A stretch of DNA of 64,000 nucleotides. It comes from Streptomyces sp. SUK 48 (lineage in GTDB: Bacteria; Actinomycetota; Actinomycetes; Streptomycetales; Streptomycetaceae). The notes below the pieces were generated by a model. The model was not told the DNA's origin. It saw only the letters and a program-made list of their open reading frames with translations, and did not search any database. The translations under genes were made by a program, and so were the position numbers. Positions 48,401 to 56,539 of this stretch are shown piece by piece; the stretch's first letter is position 1; every line of letters begins with the position of its first letter. Location of the stretch: NCBI RefSeq assembly GCF_009650765.1, contig NZ_CP045740.1:682001-746000 (forward strand). Direction: 5' to 3'.

Positions 48401-49840
48401 ATGAGCACTTCAGCACAGATCGGCGTCACCGGACTCGCGGTCATGGGCCGCAATCTCGCCCGGAACTTCGCGCGCAACGGCTACACGGTCGCCCTGCACA
48501 ACCGCACGGCGTCGCGGACGCACGATCTGGTGAAGGAGTTCGGGCAGGAGGGCGACTTCATCGCGACCGAGACCGCCGAGGAGTTCGTGGCCGCCCTGGA
48601 GCGCCCGCGCCGACTGATGATCATGGTCAAGGCCGGTGACCCGACGGACGCGGTGATCAAGGAGTTCGCACCGCTCCTGGAGCCCGGCGACATGATCATC
48701 GATGGCGGCAACGCGCACTTCGCGGACACCCGGCGCCGGGAACGGGAACTGCGCGAGCAGGGCATCCACTTCGTCGGCACCGGCATCTCCGGCGGCGAGG
48801 AGGGCGCGCTGCACGGGCCGAGCATCATGCCGGGCGGGTCGAAGGAGTCGTACGCCTCGCTGGGCCCGATGCTGGAGAAGATCTCCGCGAAGGCGAAGGA
48901 CGGCGCGCCCTGCGTGACCCACGTGGGCGCGGACGGCGCCGGGCATTTCGTGAAGATGGTGCACAACGGCATCGAGTACGCCGACATGCAGCTCATCGGC
49001 GAGGCGTACCAGTTGCTGCGGGACGTGGCGGGCTACGCGCCGGCGCAGATCGCGGACATCTTCCGCACCTGGAACACCGGGCGCCTCGACTCCTACCTGA
49101 TCGAGATCACCGCCGAGGTGCTGTCCCATGTGGACGCGGCGACCGGGAAGCCGTTCGTGGACGTGGTGGTGGACCAGGCCGAGCAGAAGGGCACGGGCCG
49201 CTGGACCGTTCAGATCGCGCTCGACCTCGGTGTCCCGGTCTCCGGTATCGCGGAGGCGGTCTTCGCCCGCTCCCTGTCCGGCCACGCCGCGCTGCGGGCG
49301 GCCTCCCGCCATCTCACCGGCCCCCGGCCGGCGCCGCTGAGCGGGGCGGAGGCGGCGGCCTTCGCGGACCGGGTGGAGCAGGCGCTGTACGCGTCCAAGA
49401 TCGTGTCGTACACGCAGGGCTTCCACGAGATCGCGGCGGGCGGCGAGGAGTACGGCTGGGACATCGACCAGGGCGCGGTCTCCGCGATCTGGCGCGCCGG
49501 CTGCATCATCCGGGCGGCCTTCCTCGACCGGATCCGCTCCGCGTACGACGCCCGCCCCGACCTGCCGAGCCTGCTGTCCGACGAGACGTTCGCCCGCGAG
49601 ATCGCGGCGGCCCAGGACGACTGGCGGGAGGTGCTGGCCACGGCGGTACGGCAGGGCGTGCCGACGCCGGGCTTCGCCGCGGCCCTGTCCTACTACGACG
49701 GGCTGCGCGCCCCGCGGTTGCCCGCGGCGCTCACGCAGGGGCAGCGGGACTTCTTCGGGGCGCACACGTATCGGAGGGTGGACCGGGACGGGGCGTTCCA
49801 CACGCTGTGGGGCGGGGACCGGAGCGAGGTCTCGGCCTAG
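48401..49840 (+). CDS. gnd: 6-phosphogluconate dehydrogenase, decarboxylating
   Basis: A 479-residue enzyme of the oxidative pentose phosphate pathway, converting 6-phosphogluconate and NADP+ to ribulose 5-phosphate. The Rossmann motif is IGVTGLAVMGRNLARNFARN and the substrate loop is GTGISGGEEGALHGPSIMPG. The catalytic lysine is in GHFVKMVHNGIEYADMQLI, with VVDQAEQKGTGRWTV and FHTLWGG near the end. Full length for the long NADP-linked class. ATG at 48401; earlier in-frame codons lie in promoter-like sequence. Confidence 0.96.
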   Translation: MSTSAQIGVTGLAVMGRNLARNFARNGYTVALHNRTASRTHDLVKEFGQEGDFIATETAEEFVAALERPRRLMIMVKAGDPTDAVIKEFAPLLEPGDMIIDGGNAHFADTRRRERELREQGIHFVGTGISGGEEGALHGPSIMPGGSKESYASLGPMLEKISAKAKDGAPCVTHVGADGAGHFVKMVHNGIEYADMQLIGEAYQLLRDVAGYAPAQIADIFRTWNTGRLDSYLIEITAEVLSHVDAATGKPFVDVVVDQAEQKGTGRWTVQIALDLGVPVSGIAEAVFARSLSGHAALRAASRHLTGPRPAPLSGAEAAAFADRVEQALYASKIVSYTQGFHEIAAGGEEYGWDIDQGAVSAIWRAGCIIRAAFLDRIRSAYDARPDLPSLLSDETFAREIAAAQDDWREVLATAVRQGVPTPGFAAALSYYDGLRAPRLPAALTQGQRDFFGAHTYRRVDRDGAFHTLWGGDRSEVSA

Positions 49841-49929
49841 CGCGGCTGGTTCGGAGCGAGGTCTCGGCGTAGCGCACCTGCCCGCGCGGCCGCGCGGGCG
49901 GGTGCGTTTAAGGGGCACGGGGTGCGCCA

Positions 49930-50003
49930 AAGGGGCGCGGGGTGCTGTCGGGTGGCCGGCCGCGGGTTGGTGGTGGCCGGTCGCGCAGTTCCCCGCGCCC
50001 CTT
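49930..50003. repeat. Streptomyces-type GC-rich inverted repeat (gcgcagttccccgcgcccct)
   Basis: Arms 49930-49942 (aaggggcgcgggg) and 49991-50003 are perfect reverse complements around 48 nt. The right arm is part of gcgcagttccccgcgcccct, a string I know as widespread in Streptomyces intergenic regions. It lies after gnd and may end transcription. A partial copy is at about 8507-8523. Confidence 0.7.
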
Positions 50004-50038
50004 GAGGCGCGTCTTCGCCGGGCCTTTTCGGCCTTGTC

Positions 50039-50326
50039 TCAGGTGGTCAGGGGCGGGCCCGGCTCGGGGTTGGGTACGGGTTCCGGTCCCGGGGGATCGG
50101 GGAGGGGGACGGCTCCGGGGGCCGGGCGCGGGCGGGGTCGGCTGCGGACCGGGGCCCGGCGGTGGCGGGGTCGGCACCGGACCCGGACCGGGTGGGGCGG
50201 GGTCGGCTCGGGGCCGGGGCCGGGTCCCGGGGTCGGCACCGGGCTGGGGTAGGGGTCCGGGGGCGGGGTCGGCTCCGGAGTGGGAGGAGTGCCCGGCGGG
50301 ACAGGGTCGGGATGAGGGTTCGTCAT
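50039..50326 (-). CDS. Small proline-rich protein, frame uncertain
   Basis: A 95-residue frame begins MTNPHPDPVPPGTPPTPEP from an ATG five bases after GGAGG. The pattern of PTP/PGP repeats is lost in the middle of this frame (basic RCRPRHRRAPVRSRP). It continues in the next frame (PVPTPPPPGPGPQPTPPAPG), then returns for the end (PGPEPVPNPEPGPPLTT). Two compensating single-base shifts in C/G runs would explain this. Function unknown; possibly only low-complexity sequence. Confidence 0.45.
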   Translation of the reverse strand: MTNPHPDPVPPGTPPTPEPTPPPDPYPSPVPTPGPGPGPEPTPPHPVRVRCRPRHRRAPVRSRPRPRPAPGAVPLPDPPGPEPVPNPEPGPPLTT

Positions 50327-50431
50327 CAGGTCCTCCGCGCGATCGTCGATGTCACTGGACGTCGCCTCCCGCCTACCCGACCACCGCCGGGCCACTCACC
50401 CGAGATCGACGCGCGAGTGGGCCGGCCGGGG

Positions 50432-50851
50432 TCAGCCCGCCACGGCCTGCGGGCTGCGTCGCTGGTCGGAACCCGGCACCGGCTCGGACGCGTCGGCGCC
50501 CAGGGCCACGATCCGGTTCCCGGCGTCGACATGCACCACCCGCGGCTTCAGCTCCCGCGCCTCGGCGTCGTCGACCTGCGCGTAACTGATGATGATCACC
50601 AGGTCACCGGGGTGCACGAGATGCGCGGCCGCGCCGTTGATCCCGACGACCCCCGACCCCCGCTCCCCCTCGATGACGTACGTCTCCAGCCGGGCGCCGT
50701 TCGTGATGTCCACGATGTGCACGAGCTCGCCGGGCAGCAGATCGGCCGCGTCGAGCAGATCGGCGTCGATCGTCACCGATCCCACGTAGTGCAGGTCGGC
50801 CTGGGTGACGGTGGCCCGGTGGACCTTGGACTTGAACATAGTACGCAACAT
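50432..50851 (-). CDS. panD: Aspartate 1-decarboxylase
   Basis: A 139-residue pyruvoyl enzyme that makes beta-alanine for pantothenate/CoA. The self-cleavage site Gly-Ser is in [19 protein letters not shown]. The substrate lysine is in [11 protein letters not shown], and [20 protein letters not shown] is conserved. The start [10 protein letters not shown] at 50851 gives the normal length; the upstream 21-codon extension is not used. A short C-terminal extension ([18 protein letters not shown]) is usual in Streptomyces. A CCTGC/GCAGG hairpin lies in the leader at 50880-50895. Confidence 0.95.
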   Translation of the reverse strand: MLRTMFKSKVHRATVTQADLHYVGSVTIDADLLDAADLLPGELVHIVDITNGARLETYVIEGERGSGVVGINGAAAHLVHPGDLVIIISYAQVDDAEARELKPRVVHVDAGNRIVALGADASEPVPGSDQRRSPQAVAG

Positions 50852-51413
50852 CGGGGCACTCCCACAAGTAGGCTCCCTGCCTGCGTTTTTGCAGGTCAAG
50901 GGCTGTTTCCACACCCTACAACGAGTCGCACGTTCGGGCAGCTTTCCCCAGATTTTTCAGGACTCATGCTGACCACTTGCTGACTTTCCTGACGCCCCAT
51001 CAGGTGCCTGGAGGAGCGCTTCACCCGCTCTCCCGCCCCCCGGCGACGACGGGTCAAGCCCACGCCGCACCCCCTCAAGGGCAGCCGTGATGACCATCAC
51101 TCGGGCGGCCTGGAGGGCAGTCAGAGATGGCGGCGCTCGACCAGGAGCCGGACCACGCACCGCCGTGAGTCAGCTGACCGAAGCGCCTCGATACCGCCCA
51201 CCAGGGGTGCAGGCAGCCAAGATCCATCAGACATCCCGAGTGCCGAATGGCACGGCAACGTAGCAGCGAATCGCCGGTTAGCCAAACCGACGATTCTCAT
51301 GACCATGGAATAGCTCGTCCGGTGGCACAGGTCGGGAGTAAGGACGTTCGATTCGGCCAGAGCGGAGCGCGAGCCGATGCCGCGATCACGCTCAGGCCAG
51401 CTAGGGAGCCATC
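50852..51413. other. 562-bp region at the edge of the accessory island
   Basis: No supported gene. It holds the panD leader and, further on, less GC-biased sequence without codon periodicity. The boundary between conserved chromosome and accessory DNA falls somewhere here. I found no tRNA gene or obvious attachment core. Confidence 0.5.
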
Positions 51414-51671
51414 TTGCCCGTGGAACCGCAGTCGCACCCCGACGAGCCGCGCAGCCATATCGACTCGTCGCGCCGACGCCGTGACGTCGAACCGGTCCTC
51501 ATGGACACTGCCGAGGTCGCTGCCATGCTCAACATGTCGACAAGCTGGGTCTATAGGGAGGCGTCAAAACTGGGCTTGAAAGGCTACAAGCTCGGCCGAG
51601 GCAGGAATGCGAAGGTCCTCTACAAGAGGGCCGAGATCTTCAAATGGCTGGAGCAGCAGAAGATCCATTAG
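51414..51671 (+). CDS. Excisionase-like HTH protein
   Basis: An 85-residue protein from a TTG, with AGGGAG five bases upstream. Residues 30-85 form a MerR/AlpA-like winged helix: LMDTAEVAAMLNMSTSWVYR, then LGLKGYKLGRGRNAKVLYKR and AEIFKWLEQQK. This is the build of Xis proteins on actinomycete integrative elements, where they set excision direction. An integrase gene normally follows directly, but here none does within the window. It is therefore a likely remnant or orphan. Confidence 0.75.
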   Translation: MPVEPQSHPDEPRSHIDSSRRRRDVEPVLMDTAEVAAMLNMSTSWVYREASKLGLKGYKLGRGRNAKVLYKRAEIFKWLEQQKIH

Positions 51672-51885
51672 GAGAGCCGCAGGCATGCATACGCGGCTAG
51701 GCTGCACTCCATCGCACTGACTTGTGGGCTGGTGTCTGCGTTACCACAGCCGCATCGGCAGTAGTCCTCATTACCGTCGGACCGAGACAGGTCACCTCGT
51801 GGCCTCGATGGAGCCCTCCGGGCACCAGCAGGGCCCGTTGCGAATTGATGATCCACGTAGCCGAGGGGGCGCTCCCGGGTCCACG

Positions 51886-52101
51886 GGCCCGGGATAGACC
51901 AGGGCGGCCCACCGGTCCGGTTCACTGCCGCGGTCGGCCGGTACGTAGGCGTGGCCGTCCCAGTACCAGAGCCGCTCCGGGGCGAACAGATGCCGGGGCA
52001 GTTCTTCGGCGGCCCCGCCGGATCCACGGGGCGCGGGCCGGCCAAAGGCCCCGCTGCTCCATCGCGGCCGCCAGCCGCCGACGCTGCTGGGCGAGGGTCA
52101 C
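51886..52101 (-). pseudogene. 5' fragment of PIMT-like methyltransferase
   Basis: From the GTG at 52101 this matches the first 70 or so codons of the intact methyltransferase at 56536-57693. An extra C in the run at about 52013 shifts the frame. The homology ends at 51886, so the SAM-binding domain is absent. It cannot encode an enzyme. Confidence 0.9.
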
Positions 52102-52126
52102 AACCTAGTCCTTCTTGTGTTTCCCG

Positions 52127-52222
52127 TCAGGCTGAGTCGGCTTGGGGGGTCTGGCCGTCGGCGTTGTCCGGCGGTGGCTTGCCCTGGCTCAGATCCGGCT
52201 GCGGCTTCTCGTGCTTGCCCAT
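52127..52222 (-). pseudogene. Frameshifted copy of the KHKKD peptide gene
   Basis: Same start and ribosome-binding site as the peptide gene at 57697-57813. A run of six G instead of five (52144-52149) shifts the frame after residue 26, so the product would end ...QTPQADSA at 31 residues, without the KHKKD tail. Confidence 0.85.
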
Positions 52223-52411
52223 GGTGCTCCTTGCGGCTTACCGGCTGACCGGGGGCCATGCTGACACGCGGCCAAGCGTGTCGGACAGAGAGCCTTTTCC
52301 GCCACAGCCGGTGGATGTGCCGCACGGCGAGGAAAGCATGACGCGGCCCCTGCCCGCGCGGAGCCCCGCACCCTCTGACCGCTCTCGGATTCGGACGGGT
52401 CAGGCGACCGA

Positions 52412-52804
52412 TCAGACAGCTGGATGCACGTCGTCCTGGCCGACGGGCACGCTTTCCGGGACTGCGCCCTTCGCGTGCCTAAGAGCCTGCCGGGCAGCGA
52501 CCATGGCCGCGCCCTTGATGCCCTCGCCCCTGCACTGCTCCCACCACGTGTGGCACTGCACCAGCACGGTGGCGGCGCGCAGCTTCGCCAGCAGCTGGTC
52601 GAATTGGCCTGCCGCGCTGAGCGTCCAACCGGGTGACGCGGGCCGGCCGCGCCACTCTCTTCCTCGCTCGGCCTCGTCTGGCCAGCCGGGGTGAGGCTCA
52701 CGGGACCAGGGAAGCGTCGCCTGGTGGGCGTGGAGGGCGGCGTACAGTTCCGCCGCCCGGCACTGGGCTGCGATCAGATCGGCAGGGAAGTCGTGCGGGT
52801 CGAA
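52412..52804 (-). pseudogene. 5'-truncated hypothetical protein of mobile-element type
   Basis: The C-terminal part has good codon bias: FDPHDFPADLIAAQCRAAEL, then HQATLPWSREPHPGWPDEAE and FDQLLAKLRAATVLVQCHTW, ending VPVGQDDVHPAV. The DFP-x-DL-x-AAQ opening resembles short proteins often found on actinomycete integrative elements. No start codon lies in frame before the coding signal ends at about 52800, where a transposase remnant begins on the other strand. The gene was probably cut by that insertion. Confidence 0.6.
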
Positions 52805-53080
52805 TACAACACCGAAGCCCGCACCGGCTGCTGGACGGCCGTACCCCGCTGGCCGCCTGGCAGAAGGACGAAGCGCCCTGAACCGGATCGGCACGGACAA
52901 GTTGTGCCACCTGCTGCTGGGCCGGCGACGAGCGCGCGATCCAGAAGGACGGCATCCGCCTGGGCGGGCACGCCTACGACGCCTCCGAGATCGGACGGGT
53001 CGGCCCGCTCGTCCAGGTCTGCTCCATGCCGCACAAGGACCGGTCCATCGAGGTCTGCCTGGGCGGTCTTTACGCGACTG
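52795..53080 (+). pseudogene. Decayed DDE/Mu-type transposase 3' end
   Basis: Three pieces in three frames form the end of a transposase. VRVEYNTE and HRLLDGRTPLAAWQKDEAP fit the end of an integrase-core domain (typical YNTE...RPH..L.GRTPL.AW). NRIGTDKLCHLLL and DERAIQKDGIRLGGHAYDAS, followed by VCSMPHKDRSIEVC, fit a Mu-transposase C-terminal domain. At least three frame changes make it non-functional. No terminal inverted repeats were identified. Confidence 0.6.
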
Positions 53081-53184
53081 GCGCGTGGCCAATACCGTGC
53101 GCTTGGTGTCCGATTTCGTGAACTTTCCGCGCTTCGGCGGTTGTTCAGCGCATCATGGGGGTTCCGAGCGAGGGGAGACTTGCG

Positions 53185-53325
53185 GTGGGCTGGGGCACTG
53201 GTGCGGGCGGATCTGGCGGCGACGGGAAGCACGCGGGCAAGAAGGACCCGGGGGCGTCGAAGCCGTCCTCGGACTCCGCCCGGCCGAGTCCGGAGCCGAA
53301 GCACAAGAAGGACGAATCGAAGTAG
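53185..53325 (+). CDS. Tiny Lys/Asp/Ser/Pro-rich peptide upstream of a methyltransferase
   Basis: A 46-residue peptide from a GTG with GGGGAG eight bases upstream. It has a Gly-rich start (VGWGTGAGGSGG), then DGKHAGKKDPGASKPSSDS, and ends PSPEPKHKKDESK. There is no signal peptide or cysteine. The stop is 10 bp before the ATG of the methyltransferase. It shares the DGKH and KHKKD strings and the gene order with the peptide at 57697-57813, though the rest differs. It is a candidate substrate of the adjacent enzyme (inference). Confidence 0.6.
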   Translation: MGWGTGAGGSGGDGKHAGKKDPGASKPSSDSARPSPEPKHKKDESK

Positions 53326-53335
53326 GTACGCGGAC

Positions 53336-54547
53336 ATGATGCAGACGAGCGACGCCGAGCGGGAGGCTGCGGACCGTCTGCTCGGCCAGGTCGAGGAAGC
53401 TCTCGGCGCGCCTGTGGCGCCTCCGTGGGTGGCCGCTTTCCGTGAGACGCCCCGGACCGCGTTCCTGCCCGATCGCGTGTGGGTCGGTGACGGCCTGGAG
53501 GAGATATCCCGCAGGGCCGACCCGAAGGCGTGGTTGGAGGCGGCCTACGCGGATGGGCCCGTGGTCACGCAGGTCAACGACGGCCGGGCGGTGGAGGCGG
53601 GCGAGGAGCTGTGGCCGTCGTGCAGTGCCTCCGCACCGTCGGTCGTGTTCCGGATGCTCGGCCTTCTGGACGTGCAGGACGGGCAGCGGATCTGCGAGGT
53701 CGGGACGGGGACGGGATGGAACGCCGCCCTCCTCGCCCGCCGGGTCGGAGCGGACCGGGTGACGACGATCGAGGTCGACCCAGGGCTGTCCGAGGAGGCG
53801 AGGGTGCGACTGGCTCGGGCCGGGGTTGCGCCGCGGGTCGTGTGCGGGGACGGTGCCGAGGGGGATGCGGCCGGGGCGCCGTACGACCGGTGGGAGTCAA
53901 CCTGCTCGGTGCGCAGGGTGCCTTCCGCGTGGCTGGAGCAGACGCGGCCCGGCGGTGTCATCGTGACGCCCTGGGACTCGGCGTGGTTCACGTACGGGCT
54001 GCTGCGGTTGGTGGTGGGCGAGGACGGGGATGCCTGCGGGCGGTTCCTGCCGTACTCGGCCTTCATGGGGCGCCGCGAGGAGCGTACGGATCTGCGGATC
54101 TACCGTGACGTGGTCCGCGACGAGCATGTCCCGGCCGAGTCGCGGACCGATCTGTCTCCGTGGTCCGTCGCCGGGGACGGACAGTGGGACATCCGGTTCA
54201 CGCTCGGGCTGCTCCTGCCGGACTTGTGGTCCACGTGGCATCACGACCCGGACGTGGACGGGGTGAAAGTTCGGCTGTGGGTCGCCTCGACCGACGCCGC
54301 CTCGTGGGCCGCCGTCGACTGGGACGGCACGTCCGACGAGATGTTCACGGTGTGGCAGCACGGCGCCGGCGGCCGGCGGGTGTGGGACGAGGTCGAGTCG
54401 GCGTACCGGTGGTGGGTGTCCAACAGGAGTCCGGGCCCGGACCGGTACGGAATGAGCCTGGCCGCGGGCGGAAGGCGGACTGTATGGCTGGACCGTCCTG
54501 GCAACCCGGTCCCCGCGTCTAGGGCGTGGCCGCCTGCGAAGAGGTAG
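53336..54547 (+). CDS. PIMT-like SAM-dependent methyltransferase (second cassette)
   Basis: A 403-residue protein related to protein-L-isoaspartate O-methyltransferase. It contains the SAM loop RICEVGTGTGWNAALLARRV, an acidic motif VTTIEVDPGLSEEAR, and VVCGDGAEGDAAGAPYDRW, then WLEQTRPGGVIVTPWDSAW. The C-terminal 200 residues (HVPAESRTDLSPW ... TVWLDRPG) are an extension not found in minimal PIMT and resemble the actinobacterial methyltransferases that act on peptides. Two adjacent ATGs (53336, 53339) are possible starts. It follows the tiny peptide gene directly. Confidence 0.88.
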   Translation: MMQTSDAEREAADRLLGQVEEALGAPVAPPWVAAFRETPRTAFLPDRVWVGDGLEEISRRADPKAWLEAAYADGPVVTQVNDGRAVEAGEELWPSCSASAPSVVFRMLGLLDVQDGQRICEVGTGTGWNAALLARRVGADRVTTIEVDPGLSEEARVRLARAGVAPRVVCGDGAEGDAAGAPYDRWESTCSVRRVPSAWLEQTRPGGVIVTPWDSAWFTYGLLRLVVGEDGDACGRFLPYSAFMGRREERTDLRIYRDVVRDEHVPAESRTDLSPWSVAGDGQWDIRFTLGLLLPDLWSTWHHDPDVDGVKVRLWVASTDAASWAAVDWDGTSDEMFTVWQHGAGGRRVWDEVESAYRWWVSNRSPGPDRYGMSLAAGGRRTVWLDRPGNPVPASRAWPPAKR

Positions 54548-54630
54548 GGCGGCTGTCCCGGCGCAAGCGCCCTACCTCCTACTGGGGAGCTCCCCCCGTC
54601 GTCCGGGGCCGCCCAGCGAACCCGTCGGTT

Positions 54631-54771
54631 TCAGAACGCCCCCGAACTGATCGGGGCTTCGGGCTGTACGAGAGTGTTCATCAGCTTCTTGCCGGTGTCG
54701 GCGTCGACAACGGCGACCTCCGTTGGCGCTGCCTCGACCGGCGGTGTGCCTGGCCCTGGCGAGGGGGGTGA
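54631..54771 (-). pseudogene. Remnant of a DEDDh-type exonuclease gene
   Basis: A short frame reads TEVAVVDADTGKKLMNTLVQ then PEAPISSGAF and a stop. This matches the second strand and loop of DnaQ-like exonucleases (typically EIAVVDA.TG..L..TLV.P..PIS.GA). The rest of the gene is missing on both sides. Length is too short for certainty. Confidence 0.35.
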
Positions 54772-54786
54772 ACGTCCGGCCAGCGC

Positions 54787-55107
54787 CTAGAACGTGCAGT
54801 GCACGGGAACAGGAGCAGCAAGAACCCAGCCTGTCGGTGTCTCGTACTCCATGCTCGCGGTCACATGGCACAGCACGGCGTACTGCGTGCCGTCGAACAG
54901 CACCTTCAACCGTGTCAGCCGCCCGGTGCGGGAGGTATCCACGATGGTGCCCTTCTTCCCATGTCTGCGGACCCGTCCGCCGATCTCGACACGGATACCG
55001 AAGCGCGCCTCCAACTGGTAGTGGGAGACGATTTGTTCCAGGTCGGCCGCGTGCCTGCGCCTCTCGGCGAGCTTGGCCAGGGCATGGTCGAGGTTGTCGT
55101 TCGTCAC
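54787..55107 (-). CDS. Hypothetical protein with KOW-like module
   Basis: A 106-residue protein from a GTG. A predicted coiled-coil helix (NLDHALAKLAERRRHAADLE) is followed by a small beta-rich part with RVEIGGRVRRHGKKGTIVDT and RLKVLFDGTQYAVLCHVTAS. The pattern resembles the short beta-barrel found in KOW/SH3-like domains. Function unknown; its neighbours are gene fragments, but this frame looks intact. Confidence 0.7.
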   Translation of the reverse strand: MTNDNLDHALAKLAERRRHAADLEQIVSHYQLEARFGIRVEIGGRVRRHGKKGTIVDTSRTGRLTRLKVLFDGTQYAVLCHVTASMEYETPTGWVLAAPVPVHCTF

Positions 55108-55176
55108 GAGACGCGAGCTTTCGCTGTGGAGGCAGTGAGTCAGGTCAGGGTATGGGCCCCCGTCGCTGATGCGCGG

Positions 55177-55632
55177 CTACACGGTGGCCGGGGCGGCCCC
55201 GTAGCTCGGGACGCGTTCGACGACCGGGTGCCCGGACCGCTTCTGCGTCTCCTCGTCGTTGCGGCCCGCTCCGCGGCAGGCGGTAAGGGTGTGCCGGTCG
55301 CCGTGCCCGTCGTACGCCCAGCGCTCGTTGTGGTCGTCGGTGAGCACGCGCAGGTTGCCGTCCAGCAGGAGGTAGGCCCGGGCGTCCCCGGACCAGGCGA
55401 CCGACAGGGTGCCGCCCGGGGTGTGGGCGGCGACGAACCGCGGCGGCCGGTAGGGTCCAGCTCCCGTGGTCGGGGTCCCGGTCGGGCTGGCTGGCGTACC
55501 GGTCACGTTCGGCCCCAGTCCCTGGGCTGACCGGTAGCTGCGGCTCGGTGTCGTGTGCCCGTGGAGTGAGCAGGGCGCGAGCGGCCGTGCGCTGATGTAG
55601 TAGCAAGACCGCTGGTTCGACGGGTATCCCAT
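55177..55632 (-). pseudogene. Fragment of a PP2C-type phosphatase
   Basis: The segment PRFVAAHTPGGTLSVAWSGD followed by ARAYLLLDGNLRVLTDDHNE is the central part of PP2C phosphatases (GDSRAYLL..G.L..LT.DH). N-terminal metal-binding motifs and the C-terminal DG...D motif are missing, and the flanks have poor codon bias. I regard it as debris; the real start, if any, may be the GTG near 55506. Confidence 0.6.
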
Positions 55633-55636
55633 AGGG

Positions 55637-56539
55637 TCACAGGATGTTCCACCGTAGGTGGGGGTCTTGCTGGAGCCCGTCGATACGGCGCTTGACCTCG
55701 TCGTAGGTTCGGGGCGCGCTGGGTACCTTGCGGGCGTTGGTGGTGATCATGCGTAGTTCGCGGATGGCGGCGAGGGTGGAGTAGCCGGGCCAGCGGGTGA
55801 TGTCCCAGCCGTAGGTGTCGGCGAAGGCGGCGTAGTGGGCTTGGCCGTGTCCGAAGCGGCGGCAGTGGACTTCGATGGTGACCAGGTCCCACTCGGGCTG
55901 TCCGAAGGCGACGGTGTCCCAGTCGCACAGGACGACCTCGCCGTCTTCGGTGTACAGCGCGTTGCGGTGCTGGGGATCACCCTGGATCACCCCGGGAGGC
56001 AGAGCGTAGGCGACCTGCGCCAGCTCGGCCTCCAGTTCGTCGGCGCGCTCGCTCAGGTAGGCGAGGGTGTGAGGCGGGAGGCAGGTGATGGAGTTGATGG
56101 ACCGGCGGATGGCTCTGAGGTTGTCGTGGTCGGGAAGGACTATGGGCGGGCGTGGGAGTGTGTGCAGGGCGTGCAGGGGCTTGGCGAGCTGCGCGGCGGT
56201 GACCGGGTGCGGAGGTTGGGGGAAGTAGCGCCACAGGGTGGCTGCGTGTCCGTCGAGGAGAAGGGGTTGGTGCACGGGGTGGAGAGGTGTTGTGGGGAAG
56301 CCGTTGTCCATGAGCCAGGCGACGAGGTCGACGGTGTGCTGGACTTGGGCAGGGGATGAGCCGTTGCGCGCGATCTTGAGGACGACAGGATCGTGTGCGA
56401 GTCGGAAGACGGCGTTGGTGTGGCCACGGAGCAGGCGCGCGTCGCGGGGGTCGAGGCCGGCCATCGCGCAGGCTTGGTGCAGGAGGCGGTCGAGTTGGGC
56501 GGGGGCGAAGCCGCCGGGGGCGGAGGCGGGCGTGGTCAT
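55637..56539 (-). CDS. APH-family phosphotransferase
   Basis: A 300-residue kinase of the aminoglycoside/choline kinase fold. A weak ATP-binding lobe (VFRLAHDPVVLKIARNG, with the lysine) is followed by the catalytic loop GVIQGDPQHRNALYTEDGEV and the metal site VLCDWDTVAFGQPEWDL. The substrate is unknown; many such proteins in Streptomyces clusters do not act on antibiotics. Its ATG overlaps the stop of the methyltransferase by four bases, so it is the third gene of a peptide-methyltransferase-kinase operon. An extended frame upstream is only a shadow. Confidence 0.88.
   Translation of the reverse strand: MTTPASAPGGFAPAQLDRLLHQACAMAGLDPRDARLLRGHTNAVFRLAHDPVVLKIARNGSSPAQVQHTVDLVAWLMDNGFPTTPLHPVHQPLLLDGHAATLWRYFPQPPHPVTAAQLAKPLHALHTLPRPPIVLPDHDNLRAIRRSINSITCLPPHTLAYLSERADELEAELAQVAYALPPGVIQGDPQHRNALYTEDGEVVLCDWDTVAFGQPEWDLVTIEVHCRRFGHGQAHYAAFADTYGWDITRWPGYSTLAAIRELRMITTNARKVPSAPRTYDEVKRRIDGLQQDPHLRWNIL

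Larger units (their letters stand above)
51886..52332. repeat. Left copy of a 447-bp direct repeat
   Basis: Nearly identical to 57479-57923 in the same orientation. It differs by two 1-nt insertions and a few substitutions. It carries the first quarter of a methyltransferase gene, the tiny upstream peptide gene and its promoter region. Similarity stops abruptly at both ends. Confidence 0.95.

Noticed and set aside
51672..52411. Integrase gene following the excisionase-like gene
   Set aside because: The sequence there is the truncated methyltransferase repeat and unassigned DNA; no tyrosine or serine recombinase motifs appear in any frame.
55600..55640. tRNA-like string ggttcgacgggtatccc
   Set aside because: No acceptor stem, D-arm or anticodon arm can be fitted around it.
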